From: CAYQXJ01 sp964421565
GTDB lineage: Bacteria; Planctomycetota; Brocadiia; SM23-32
DNA length: 64,000 nt
Assembly: GCA_964421565.1 (NCBI GenBank)
Contig: CAYQXJ010000007.1
Coordinates: forward strand, 120,691-184,690
Reading direction: 5' to 3'
The notes under the pieces were generated by a model. It was not told the DNA's origin. It worked only from the letters and a program-made list of their open reading frames with translations, and searched no databases. Below, one piece after another: positions 33,400-42,530 of this stretch (the stretch's first letter is position 1; the number at the start of each line of letters is the position of its first letter). The translations under genes were made by a program, and so were the position numbers.

Positions 33400-34458
33400 T
33401 CAACCACTCTGGTCCGGTTCGTTTGCTGCGGCGTAGTCAACCTTGAGCTTGCCCTTCAGGCGTTTCTCGTCAACTTGGCGCAGGTGCTCAGTTGCCCGTT
33501 CAGGCTCCATGGGGTTGATGTAGAATCCGGTGCCCCACTCGAACCCGGCCACGTGGGTAACTCTTGGGACTACCTCCATGTGCCAGTGGTAGCTCTGCTC
33601 CGCAACCGCCCGCGGCGCGCTGTGCAGGGCCATGTTGTATGGCGGATCGTTCAGACACACCTCCAGCCGGGCTATGGATTCCCGCATCAGTCCCGCCAGC
33701 TCAAGCGTCTGGCACTTGCTCAGCTCAACCATCCGCGGCGCGTGGAACTTCGGCAGCACCCACATCTCAAACGGGAACGCGGCCGCGAAGGGGCTGAGCA
33801 CGGCGAAACTGTCGGACTCAGCTACCACCCGCTCACCCGATCCGAGTTCCTCCTCAAGTATGTCACACAGAAGGCAGCGGGAGCGGTAACTGTGGAATTC
33901 CTCGCACCGCCGCAGCTCCTCGGAGACCAGCTTCGGCATGACTGGCACAGCCATTATCTGCGAATGGGTGTGGTCGAGGCTTGCCCCCGCCGCATCGCCA
34001 ACGTTTTTGAAGATCAACACGTAAGCCAGCCGCTGGTCCGCGATCAACTCCCGCGTGCGTCGGCAGTACGTTTCAACCACAAGCGCGTAGTCTTCGATCG
34101 TCATCTCAGAGGGGCTGACGATGTGATGGGGTGATTCGATAATGACTTCATGAACCCCAACGCCTTGGACCGTGTGCTGATGCCAGCCCCCATGGGCCGT
34201 CGGCATGCCATCCAGGCGCAGCGCAGGGTACTTGTTGGGCACCACGCGCACCTTCCAGCCAGCCGAGTTCTGCCGCCCCCTGAGTGGGCGAACGGCCTCA
34301 ATCTCGGGCGGGGTGGTACCTTCGTTCCCCTCACAGAAGGGGCAGAAGCCTTCGCTGCGCTCGCCCCGACCGACATGAAAGTCGTGAGGCCGCGCGGCAC
34401 GCTCGGCAGCCATGATCACCCAGCGGCCGCTTATCGGATCCTCTCTTAGCTCGGCCAT
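33400..34458 (-). CDS. galT: Galactose-1-phosphate uridylyltransferase
   Basis: 352 residues from the ATG at 34458. Exchanges UDP between glucose and galactose 1-phosphates in the Leloir pathway. The active site reads H163-T-H-S-Q167, with the second His as nucleophile; the common form is HPHxQ, so Thr replaces Pro. A zinc pair is visible as C39 and C42 in FCPFCEG, and YHWHMEVVPR is the C-terminal ligand motif. Members with this N-terminus (AELREDPISGRWVI) sometimes use ADP-sugars, and the position at the head of a glycogen run would fit an adenylyl or uridylyl role; the substrate is not resolved. Confidence 0.9.
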   Translation of the reverse strand: MAELREDPISGRWVIMAAERAARPHDFHVGRGERSEGFCPFCEGNEGTTPPEIEAVRPLRGRQNSAGWKVRVVPNKYPALRLDGMPTAHGGWHQHTVQGVGVHEVIIESPHHIVSPSEMTIEDYALVVETYCRRTRELIADQRLAYVLIFKNVGDAAGASLDHTHSQIMAVPVMPKLVSEELRRCEEFHSYRSRCLLCDILEEELGSGERVVAESDSFAVLSPFAAAFPFEMWVLPKFHAPRMVELSKCQTLELAGLMRESIARLEVCLNDPPYNMALHSAPRAVAEQSYHWHMEVVPRVTHVAGFEWGTGFYINPMEPERATEHLRQVDEKRLKGKLKVDYAAANEPDQSG

Positions 34459-34494
34459 CCTGCTTCGGCTCCCTGTGACGACACACCCACAAGT

Positions 34495-34523
34495 ATTATA
34501 ATCGCGCCCGGTAGAGTTCACAA
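34495..34523 (-). promoter_or_regulatory. Promoter of the galT-glycogen run, overlapping the tatD -10
   Basis: On the minus strand TTGTGA (34523-34518) and TATAAT (34500-34495) are 17 bases apart, with start near 34488. The same AT-rich core also reads TATAAT on the plus strand (34497-34502) toward tatD at 34550, so two divergent -10 elements share bases. Confidence 0.6.
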
Positions 34524-34549
34524 TCAGCGTTCTCGCGGCCGGGGCCATT

Positions 34550-35320
34550 ATGCGCCTCATCGACGTCCACGCCCACCTGAACGACTCGGCCTTCGAGTCG
34601 GATTTGTGCGCTGTAATGCAACGGGCAGCGGCGGCGGGGGTTGACAAGCTGATCTGCGTTGGAACGGACCTGACCTCTTCGGCTCGCGCACTGGCATTGG
34701 CTGAGGCCCATCCCGGGCGGATCTTCGCCTCTGCGGGCATACACCCCACTCACTACGACGAGCTGACCGAGAGCGACTGGCCGGACATCTGCGAGTTGGC
34801 TCGCCATCGATGCGTGGTTGCTGTGGGCGAAACCGGCCTCGACTACCATCGCAACCGCGCCGACCTCGATGTCCAGTTCCGTGGCTTGCGACGACATCTC
34901 GAACTGGCGGAAAGTGTCGGGAAACCGGTCATCCTGCATGTACGGAAGGCCGATGAAGATGCCCTCCGACTGCTGGCGGACTTCCCCCTCGCGCGGGGCG
35001 TGCGGCACTGTTTCGACCGTCCCTGGGCGCTTGCTCAGGCCTACCTGGAACTCGGATTTCACATCAGTATCGGCGCCGCCGTCACGCGCTCCGGATACAG
35101 CAAGTTCAAAGAGGCCGCCGGACGCCTGCCCGCCGAGCGTCTGCTGCTGGAAACCGACTGCCCCTATCAGTCGCCCGCTGCCCATGCGGGCAAGCGCAAC
35201 GAGCCGGCTTTCCTCTTGGAGACGTTGGCTGCGATGGCCGAGATTCGTGAGGAGGAACCGGCCGCGATAGCCGCCAGGACGACCGAGAACGCAGAGCGCT
35301 TGTTCAAACTGTCGCTATAG
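34550..35320 (+). CDS. TatD-family metal-dependent hydrolase (deoxyribonuclease-like)
   Basis: 256 residues. TIM-barrel with metal ligands H7 and H9 in DVHAHL, the glutamate in VGETGLDYHRN, histidines in VILHVRKA and RHCFDRP, and the aspartate in LLETDCPYQSP. TatD family members are 3'-5' DNases or act on D-aminoacyl-tRNA-like substrates; the exact activity is not predictable. It starts on the divergent promoter shared with galT and converges on glnS, whose stop is 17 bases away. Confidence 0.92.
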   Translation: MRLIDVHAHLNDSAFESDLCAVMQRAAAAGVDKLICVGTDLTSSARALALAEAHPGRIFASAGIHPTHYDELTESDWPDICELARHRCVVAVGETGLDYHRNRADLDVQFRGLRRHLELAESVGKPVILHVRKADEDALRLLADFPLARGVRHCFDRPWALAQAYLELGFHISIGAAVTRSGYSKFKEAAGRLPAERLLLETDCPYQSPAAHAGKRNEPAFLLETLAAMAEIREEEPAAIAARTTENAERLFKLSL

Positions 35321-35337
35321 GCAAGGCCCAATCGGCG

Positions 35338-37044
35338 CTACTCAGCCCGCCGCTGGCGCTTCTGTATGCGCTTCCAGCGGTCTCTAAGCGGCACAGTCAG
35401 GTTGAACACAGGCATCTGCGCGCTGGAGTCTGGATCAACGCAGAAGTAGCCCTTCCGCTCGAACTGATACCGCTCCCCCGGCTGCGCTCCGCGCAGGCCT
35501 GGCTCCACCTGGCAGCCTCTCAGAACACTCAGGGAATCGGGATTAAGCCTGTCTGCAGGCTCCTCTGCTCCGCCATCCACCTCGTCCTCATCGAGAAGCA
35601 GGTAATCATAAATGCGCACCTCGGCGGGCGCTGAGTGCCGTGCCGACACCCAGTGGAGAGTAGCCTTCGGGCGCCGCCCGTCGGGAGCGTCGCCACCGCG
35701 TGTTTCGGGATCGTAGGTGCAGCGCAACTCTACCACTTCGCCGTTGGCATCCTTGACCACTTCGTCGCAGGTGATGAAGTAGGCGTAGCGGAGTCGCACT
35801 TCTCGGCCCGGGGCCAGACGGTAGAACTTCCGCACCGGCTCCTCCATGAAGTCCTCGCGCTCGATGTAGAGCTCGTTGCAGAAAGGCACCATTCGGGTGC
35901 CGTAGCTTTCGTCCTCGGGATTGTTGACAAACTCGAGCTTCTCCTCCTGATCCTCGGGGTAGTTGGTGATAACGACTCTGAGAGGATTGAGCACGCCCAT
36001 GCGGCGCGGCGCGGATCGATTCAAGTGGTCGCGAACGACGTGTTCCAGCAGGGCCATGTCGACAGTGCTGTTGGTCTTGGCCACGCCGATGTGGTCGCAG
36101 AAGTCCACGATGGCGCGGGGTGGAAAGCCACGTCGACGCAGGCCGCGCAGCGTGGGAACGCGGGGATCGTCCCAGCCATCCAGCAGGCCCTCTTCGATCA
36201 GGCTCCTCAGTTTCCTCGTCGAGGTAAGCGTATTCGTGAGCTCCAATCGCGCGAACTCGATCTGCCGCGGGTGGTGGACACCGAGCTGGTCGAGAAACCA
36301 GTCATAGACCGGGCGGTGGACCTCGAACTCGAGTGAACAAAGCGAGTGGGTGATGCCTTCTATAGCGTCGCTCTGGCCATGAGCCCAGTCGTAGGTCGGG
36401 TAAATGCACCATTGCGTGCCAGTGCGCGGGTGTTCGGCGTACATGATGCGGTACATGACGGGGTCACGCATCAGCACGTTCGGGTGGGTCATGTCGATCT
36501 TAGCGCGCAGTGTGCAGCTGCCCTCTTCGAACTGACCGGCCCGCATGCCCTCCAGCAGCTCCAGGTTCTCCTCCACAGAACGGTCACGATAGGGGCTGTC
36601 CCTGCCCGGCCGGGTCGGCGTGCCGCGGTATTCGATCAACTCCTCAGGGCTCAGGGCGCAGACGTAGGCCTTGCCCTTCTGCACGAGTTCGACCGCCCAG
36701 TCGTAAAGCTGCTCGAAGTAATCGCTGGCGTAGTACTCCCGCTCCTCCCAGTCGAAGCCGAGCCAGCGGATGTCCTCCTTGATGGCGTCGATGTACTCGA
36801 GTTCCTCCTTCAAGGGGTTGGTGTCGTCGAACCGCAGGTTGCACAGGCCAGCGAACTGCTCAGCCATGCCGAAGTCGACACATATCGCCTTCGCGTGGCC
36901 GATGTGCAGGTATCCGTTAGGCTCCGGCGGGAAGCGAGTGTGCACTCGTCCGCCGAAAGTGCCGCTTTCCACATCTTCCGCGATGATCTGTTCGATGAAG
37001 TGCATCGGCCGATTCTCAGCAGTACCTTCTTGCGTACCAGACAT
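35338..37044 (-). CDS. glnS: Glutaminyl-tRNA synthetase
   Basis: 568 residues. Class I synthetase; HIGH at 47-50 in PPEPNGYLHIGHAKA, tRNA-contact motifs FDDTNPLKEELEYIDAI and YPTYDWAHGQSDAIEG, and the two C-terminal beta-barrels. The second signature (KMSKS, normally VMSKRKL) reads TLTSTRKL, so the first lysine is replaced by Thr while the RKL part remains. Start at 37044 gives a 14-residue lead before the family start. Divergent from gltX with a shared 198-base control region. Having GlnRS suggests, but does not prove, that the indirect amidation route is not needed for Gln-tRNA. Confidence 0.93.
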   Translation of the reverse strand: MSGTQEGTAENRPMHFIEQIIAEDVESGTFGGRVHTRFPPEPNGYLHIGHAKAICVDFGMAEQFAGLCNLRFDDTNPLKEELEYIDAIKEDIRWLGFDWEEREYYASDYFEQLYDWAVELVQKGKAYVCALSPEELIEYRGTPTRPGRDSPYRDRSVEENLELLEGMRAGQFEEGSCTLRAKIDMTHPNVLMRDPVMYRIMYAEHPRTGTQWCIYPTYDWAHGQSDAIEGITHSLCSLEFEVHRPVYDWFLDQLGVHHPRQIEFARLELTNTLTSTRKLRSLIEEGLLDGWDDPRVPTLRGLRRRGFPPRAIVDFCDHIGVAKTNSTVDMALLEHVVRDHLNRSAPRRMGVLNPLRVVITNYPEDQEEKLEFVNNPEDESYGTRMVPFCNELYIEREDFMEEPVRKFYRLAPGREVRLRYAYFITCDEVVKDANGEVVELRCTYDPETRGGDAPDGRRPKATLHWVSARHSAPAEVRIYDYLLLDEDEVDGGAEEPADRLNPDSLSVLRGCQVEPGLRGAQPGERYQFERKGYFCVDPDSSAQMPVFNLTVPLRDRWKRIQKRQRRAE

Positions 37045-37076
37045 GGGAACCCTTGCGGAGGATAAGGGAACATGAT

Positions 37077-37104
37077 GTTATGGGCCACGAACGCCGCCTG
37101 TCAA
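37077..37104 (-). promoter_or_regulatory. Promoter of glnS
   Basis: TTGACA (37104-37099) and CATAAC (37082-37077) on the minus strand with a 16-base spacer; start near 37070, 26 bases before the glnS ATG. Confidence 0.55.
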
Positions 37105-37242
37105 CTGTGAAGCGCTCTGAGCTCCTTTTGACGAACCGCCGCCCGCATGTTAGCCTTCCATCTCCCTGAGGCCTGATGCGCAATCGCTCCCATCGGCCCC
37201 GAAACCGCCATTGTCCGCGGAACCATCGCGCAGGAGAGCACC

Positions 37243-38706
37243 ATGAACACTGAGACGCAACGCGTTCGCGTTCGAGCCGCCCCCTCCCCTACCGGTCCGC
37301 CCCACGTGGGCACCGCCTACATCGCCCTGTTCGACTTCGTCTTCGCCGCGCACGAGAGCGGCGACTTCGTCCTGCGCATAGAGGACACCGACCGTCGGCG
37401 CTCGACACTCCAGAGCGAACGGGCCATCATCGATTCACTCCGCTGGCTCGGGCTTCACTGGGACGAAGGACCGGATGTCGGCGGAGAGCACGGCCCGTAC
37501 CGCCAGAGCGAGCGTTCAGAGAACTACCGCCAGCACGCGTTCCAGCTTGTTGACGAAGGAGCTGCCTATCGCTGTTTCTGCACTCCAGAGCGATTGACGC
37601 GAGTGCGGGAGAGCCACAGTCACGAGGAGGACTTTATCGGCTACGACGGACACTGCCGCGACCTGTGCGAGGACGAAGTGCAGGAGAAACTGGCCGAGGG
37701 GGCGCCCTTCACCGTGCGCCTGAGAACGCCACAGAGCGGAGAAACGGCCTTCGAAGATCTGGTGCGCGGTCGAATAGCGGTGCCGAACAAACAGGTCGAC
37801 GATCAGGTGTTGCTCAAGAGTGACGGCTTCCCCACCTACCATCTGGCCAACGTTGTGGACGATCACCTGATGCAAATCAGTCACGTTGTGCGAGCCGAGG
37901 AGTGGATCAGTTCCACACCGAAGCACATCCTGCTCTACGAGGCGTTCGGCTGGTCTCCGCCGTTCTTCGTGCACATGCCTCTGCTCCGGAACAAAGACCA
38001 GTCGAAAATCAGCAAGCGTAAGAATCCAACGTCGCTGCTGTGGTACCGGGAGCAGGGCTTCCTGCCCCAGGCACTTGTCAATTTCCTCGGCCTGATGGGA
38101 TGGTCCATGGGGCAAGACCGTGAGATCTTCAGCCTGGAGGAGATGATCCAGAACTTTACCTGGGACAGGGTGAAGACGAGCGGCCCGGTTTTCGACATGC
38201 AGAAGCTGGAATGGATGAACGGCGAGTACATACGCGCCATGTCCCCCGAGAACCTGCTGAGCACCATCCTGCAGGAGCCTTACACTGTTCGCGTATCGGA
38301 GCCGGTCGAGAGGATGCTCGAGATAACCAAGCTGGTGCAGGAACGACTCAAGCGCCTGTCAGAATTCGACGACCAGACGAGCTTCTTCTTCGAATGGGAG
38401 GACTACGACGCGCAGGAGCTGATCCCTCGCAAGAAGGACGCCGCCTTTGCCCGGAAGGCCATTGACACAATGCGCGCCACGCTCGAGGCCATTGAGCAGT
38501 GGGACGCCCCGACGCTGGAGGAAGCCCTGCAGGGGCTCTGCGACGAGATAGGTCAGAAGCGTGGTGCCCTCTACATGCCGCTCCGTATCGCCGTCACCTG
38601 CCGCCGCGTGAGCACACCGCTGTTCGAGACCATGGAGATTCTGGGCAAGGAAGAGTGCATGAGGCGGCTCGACAAGGCCGCCGAGATGGCCAAAGGGCTT
38701 CGCTGA
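37243..38706 (+). CDS. gltX: Glutamyl-tRNA synthetase
   Basis: 487 residues, normal for the discriminating bacterial GluRS. The first signature is SPTGPPHVGTAY (HVGT in place of HIGH), followed by RIEDTDRRRS, and the second is SKISKRKN. The alpha-helical anticodon-binding domain includes RKKDAAFARKAIDTM. No zinc Cys cluster is obvious apart from CFCTPERL near 110. Charges tRNA-Glu in the cytoplasm. It diverges from glnS; mnmA elsewhere in the window modifies the tRNAs charged by both enzymes. Confidence 0.95.
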   Translation: MNTETQRVRVRAAPSPTGPPHVGTAYIALFDFVFAAHESGDFVLRIEDTDRRRSTLQSERAIIDSLRWLGLHWDEGPDVGGEHGPYRQSERSENYRQHAFQLVDEGAAYRCFCTPERLTRVRESHSHEEDFIGYDGHCRDLCEDEVQEKLAEGAPFTVRLRTPQSGETAFEDLVRGRIAVPNKQVDDQVLLKSDGFPTYHLANVVDDHLMQISHVVRAEEWISSTPKHILLYEAFGWSPPFFVHMPLLRNKDQSKISKRKNPTSLLWYREQGFLPQALVNFLGLMGWSMGQDREIFSLEEMIQNFTWDRVKTSGPVFDMQKLEWMNGEYIRAMSPENLLSTILQEPYTVRVSEPVERMLEITKLVQERLKRLSEFDDQTSFFFEWEDYDAQELIPRKKDAAFARKAIDTMRATLEAIEQWDAPTLEEALQGLCDEIGQKRGALYMPLRIAVTCRRVSTPLFETMEILGKEECMRRLDKAAEMAKGLR

Positions 38707-38819
38707 CGCAGCATGCTGTTAAGGCGGCCCCGACGTGTGGGTAGACTCCTCGACCATCAAGAGACCGCCGCGCGCAAGCCGCTTCGCAGCCTGACTTGCG
38801 CCGCCGGGTAACGCCAGAG

Positions 38820-39650
38820 TCAGACTCCGCTCGCAGAGGCAAGCAACCGCGAACGAACATCCCGGTAGTCAGACAGCCCTTCGTCCTGAAGAGCGGCCAG
38901 GAAGTCCGTTCGCTCGCACCATAGCTGCTCGAGCTGGGAACAACCCATTCCCGAATCCGCGGCCAGGGCGCTGCACAACTCACCGCGATGCATTCTGCGC
39001 TTGAAGCCGCTTCCGCCGGCACTGAAGCAATAGGCACATGCGGGGCAGCCGTCGACCGTATAATACAGGCTGCTTACTCGGCGTACCCGATGGCCAGGAC
39101 GGCCCTGCATGGTCATGTAGAGCTGCAGCTTAACCCTTGCGAAACTCCCTTCGTCCACGCCCAGCGGTTCCAGGATCTGCCACGCCTGCGTGGGGTCGTC
39201 AGCATGCAGGCATGTGACGCAGCGCACGCCCCGGCGCCCCGAAGCTCGGAAGAACTCCGCAGCCGCAGGCCCCCAGATGTAGCCGAACCAGGGCCCCGAA
39301 CCGATCTCGTGCGCCAGCAGCGTGACCGGCATGGGAATGCTGCCGCTGAGTGCCTGCCGGATGACCCGACGGTCGAACGTGGTGATGATGGCTTCGCCGG
39401 CAGGCAAGAACGCCAGCAGGGCCGCCATCAGTGTGGTCTTCCCCGCTCCGCCCGGCACCGCCCCTGTCATGAAGGACGCCCCCGCCTGAACTGCCGTCCA
39501 GCAAAAGGCGGCCATCTCCGCAGTGACGGTGCCGGCCTCGATCAGGTCCACGATGCTCAGCGACCTTCCGCCCCGCTGGTTCAGCTTCTCTATAGCGCTC
39601 AAGTTCCGCCCTTCGACCCGCAACGTTCTCTCCCGCTCCTTGTTCCCCAT
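38820..39650 (-). CDS. P-loop ATPase, secretion/VirB11-like, with Cys cluster
   Basis: 276 residues from the ATG at 39650; longer frames overlap the divergent lptD-like gene. Walker A is AVPGGAGKTTLM with K71. A histidine box GVRCVTCLHADDP (H149) resembles that of type II/IV secretion ATPases. Cysteines in DGCPACAYCFSAG (202, 205, 208) with C226 in HRGELC look like a zinc site. There are no pilus or secretion genes nearby, so the partner is unknown. I do not recognise an exact family. No clear ribosome-binding site precedes the ATG; an alternative TTG lies about 27 bases further in, after GGGAGAGAACG. Confidence 0.6.
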   Translation of the reverse strand: MGNKERERTLRVEGRNLSAIEKLNQRGGRSLSIVDLIEAGTVTAEMAAFCWTAVQAGASFMTGAVPGGAGKTTLMAALLAFLPAGEAIITTFDRRVIRQALSGSIPMPVTLLAHEIGSGPWFGYIWGPAAAEFFRASGRRGVRCVTCLHADDPTQAWQILEPLGVDEGSFARVKLQLYMTMQGRPGHRVRRVSSLYYTVDGCPACAYCFSAGGSGFKRRMHRGELCSALAADSGMGCSQLEQLWCERTDFLAALQDEGLSDYRDVRSRLLASASGV

Positions 39651-39705
39651 GTGTAGTCGTGCGCACAGCCCACCGGCATAGGACCGCGCGCAGCACTCTT
39701 CCCTT

Positions 39706-39734
39706 TTTACTTCGGGTGACCAATATGGTAGAAA
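39706..39734 (+). promoter_or_regulatory. Probable promoter of the lptD-like gene
   Basis: TTTACT (39706-39711) and TAGAAA (39729-39734), 17 bases apart; start near 39741. It sits too close to the ATG at 39747 and therefore favours the ATG at 39798. Confidence 0.4.
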
Positions 39735-39797
39735 AACGCGTCGCCGATGAACAGAGAATGGCCTGAGTTGCCCACTACCGCTATCCCCTGGGAGCAC

Positions 39798-42518
39798 ATG
39801 GCGCCCGACCGGTCCCCACTCGCGAGTGTACTCGCCGTGACTGTCCTTGCGCTCTGTTGGGCAGTCCCATGCCACGCCGCCAGCGTTCTCAGCGAGGGGC
39901 GCGTTCATCTGTCGCTCCGGCTGGAAAGTCGCTCGAGTATCGCCACATGGAGCGAAGAACACGTGCGTGTGTTCGTCGCCGAGGGCGGCGCCGTTCTGCG
40001 TCAGGGAGACATGCGGCTCGCCGCGCCGCGCATGGTTGTGTGGTTTGACGAGGGTCGTTCGTCCGCGCCGGATGTCCAGCGGGCCATTGTGCGGGTCTAT
40101 GCGGAAGGCGAAGGCCGCCCGGGGCAAAGGCCCAGGCGGGCAGTGCGCCTGGTTGAGGGTGATAGCGTCCGCGCCTTCGGCGCCCTGGCAGTGCAGATGA
40201 CGAGTTCCCTGGCTTTCGTATGGGATGCACCCCTGGTTGAGTCAGATGCACCCCAGCCGTCAGCGCTATTGGCGAAGGCGCGCAGCGTGACCGAAGGCGT
40301 CGAGCAGAAACAGTGGGTCGAGATTCCGCCGATGCCCGAGGCAACGCCGCTCGAAGAAGTGAGCCGACTGCTCAAGGCGCAGAATGTCGAAGTCTTCTGG
40401 GACGAACAAACTGTCGTATATCGCGGTGACGTGCGTGGCAGCTATGGCAACCTTGATATACGGGCCGACGCCGCGGTGCTGTGGTTCGACCAGGAGACAC
40501 AAGATTACGAGATCTACGCCGAAGGCGACGTGCGGCTATCGCGAGACCCTGATGCCCCCCTCCCCACCCCTCGCGTAGGGCAGCCTCTCGAAGTGACTGA
40601 CATCATCCAGGTGGCAAAGGCGGATCGTATATATGTCAACCTGCAGCGCCGGCGGGGGCTGGCAACGAACGTGGAGTTGAGGGCCGCCGACCCCCGTGCG
40701 GGGGCTGATCTCATATACGCGTTCAGGGGCAAACGCCTATACCTGATCGACAGCAGCACGCTGACCATGCGTGAAGCCACAATCACCACCTGCCCGTTCG
40801 AGAAACCGCACTTCCAATTCCAGACCGACCGGGTACAGGTGACGCGTCGGCGCCCCAGCACCATTGTGAACGCGTGGGACGTGGACTTCCAGGTCGGCGA
40901 GGAACCGAGGACACTGCTCTGGATCCCCTTCCTCGGCACCGACCTTACCGAGCGAGCCTACCTGCTGGAGGAGTATGCCTTCGGCAGTTCGAACAAGTTC
41001 GGCGCCTTTCTCCAGACTACGTGGCGGCCTCTTGACCTGGTGAGCAGCAAGCCCGAGTGGGTTGAGCGTTGGGCCGTCAACCTTGACATCTACGGCTCAC
41101 GGGGGCCGGGTTTAGGAACAGAACTCGAGTACCAGTTCGGAGCTGATGCTTCTGCGCAGAGCGAGGGCGACCTGAGGGCCTATTACGTGCACGACAGTGC
41201 AGACGAGGATGACGACGATACACCAGTCCCCAAGCAGGATCGCGGGCGCTTTCACCTGCGCCATCGCACCAACTTCACTCCCGACTGGCGCGTCGACGGG
41301 GAATTCTACTGGCTCTCGGATGAAGGCTTCCTCTCGGAGTTCTTCGAGGCCGACTTCGAGGAGGAGAAGACTCCCGAGAGTTACCTGCTTGCCCGGTATC
41401 TGAAGGAAACCCGTTACCTGGCGCTGCTCTACAAGCAACAGGTGAATGACTTCATCACGCAACTGGAGCAAACGCCCAGCGCAGACTTGCAGATCATCGG
41501 GTATCCGCTCGGCAGACTAGTGTATGACGGTTCGGTCACGGCTGGCATCTACGATCTGGAACCGAGCGATCGGATCACGCCAGCACCTGCCGATCCCCCG
41601 GACGTGGCGCGCGCCCATACAGTGCAGGAGTTGTCGCTGCCCTTTAACTTCTGGATATTCCGGCTCGACCCCTCTGTGAAAGCCCTGGCCACCTGGGCTG
41701 ACGAAAGCGTTCAGAGCGGGGGCGCGTTCAGCGGAAGCGAAAGCCGCACCGGAGTGGCCGGCAGCCTGTTCGCCAGCACCACGTTCTCCCGAGCCTTCGA
41801 CACCAGCAGCGAGCTGCTCGATCTGAACCGGCTACGCCACATAGTCATCCCCTTCGCCGGCATCGAAACGGTTTCCACCAGTGGCGGAGGCTCAGAGGAT
41901 TTCATCCAGATGGACCAGGTGGACACCATAGACGACACAACCGAGGCGAGCATCGGCCTGCGCCAAAGACTGCAGACCAAGCGCATGCGGGACGATGCCT
42001 GGCGCTCCGTGGACTGGATGGACCTGCGTGTGGCCTACGTGAGCCGGTCGAGCGATTCGGTCGACCCCACTCTGGACGAGGACTTCATCAGTTGGGACCT
42101 TGAGTTGCTCCTGACCAACCACATCTCCCTACATAGCCGCGACAGCCGCCTGGGGATCGACGACCTGCCGGACATCTACAACGCCGGCATCCGGCTCAAC
42201 TACTTGCCCGTCTGGGCGCTTTCCCTCGACTACGACCGCATCGAGGACAGAACCAGCGCCATCAGCGCTGACCTGTTCTGCCGCTTGAGTGATCGCTACC
42301 AATTGCTGCTGCTTCATCAACAGGAGCTGGACAGCGGTGGGCGCGGAGATAGCCTGGGGCTTGAGACCGAAGTGGTCATACGCCGCCTGCTCGACCAATG
42401 GATCCTCGACCTCGGGGTGCGCTACGAACGGGCCAACAACGAAACCGCAGTAGTGTTTGGTTTCGGGCCGGCAGGCTGGGGCGTCTTTCAGGCCAACCGC
42501 CGCCCCGTTCGCCAGTGA
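39798..42518 (+). CDS. lptD: LptD/OstA-like outer-membrane LPS-transport protein
   Basis: 906 residues from the ATG at 39798, chosen because GGAG precedes it and the first 27 residues then form a signal peptide ending PCHA-A. An alternative ATG at 39747 adds 17 residues. The N-terminal half carries OstA-like repeats (NVEVFWDEQTVVYRGDV, LDIRADAAVLWFD, YEIYAEGDVRL), the jellyroll that receives lipopolysaccharide; the C-terminal half has alternating hydrophobic strands typical of the LptD beta-barrel. It shows that the cell is a diderm. Weak similarity is normal for LptD outside Proteobacteria, and a related OstA-barrel protein with another cargo cannot be excluded. The exonuclease VII gene follows 12 bases later. 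Confidence 0.75.
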   Translation: MAPDRSPLASVLAVTVLALCWAVPCHAASVLSEGRVHLSLRLESRSSIATWSEEHVRVFVAEGGAVLRQGDMRLAAPRMVVWFDEGRSSAPDVQRAIVRVYAEGEGRPGQRPRRAVRLVEGDSVRAFGALAVQMTSSLAFVWDAPLVESDAPQPSALLAKARSVTEGVEQKQWVEIPPMPEATPLEEVSRLLKAQNVEVFWDEQTVVYRGDVRGSYGNLDIRADAAVLWFDQETQDYEIYAEGDVRLSRDPDAPLPTPRVGQPLEVTDIIQVAKADRIYVNLQRRRGLATNVELRAADPRAGADLIYAFRGKRLYLIDSSTLTMREATITTCPFEKPHFQFQTDRVQVTRRRPSTIVNAWDVDFQVGEEPRTLLWIPFLGTDLTERAYLLEEYAFGSSNKFGAFLQTTWRPLDLVSSKPEWVERWAVNLDIYGSRGPGLGTELEYQFGADASAQSEGDLRAYYVHDSADEDDDDTPVPKQDRGRFHLRHRTNFTPDWRVDGEFYWLSDEGFLSEFFEADFEEEKTPESYLLARYLKETRYLALLYKQQVNDFITQLEQTPSADLQIIGYPLGRLVYDGSVTAGIYDLEPSDRITPAPADPPDVARAHTVQELSLPFNFWIFRLDPSVKALATWADESVQSGGAFSGSESRTGVAGSLFASTTFSRAFDTSSELLDLNRLRHIVIPFAGIETVSTSGGGSEDFIQMDQVDTIDDTTEASIGLRQRLQTKRMRDDAWRSVDWMDLRVAYVSRSSDSVDPTLDEDFISWDLELLLTNHISLHSRDSRLGIDDLPDIYNAGIRLNYLPVWALSLDYDRIEDRTSAISADLFCRLSDRYQLLLLHQQELDSGGRGDSLGLETEVVIRRLLDQWILDLGVRYERANNETAVVFGFGPAGWGVFQANRRPVRQ

Positions 42519-42530
42519 CCTCCGGCAAAC

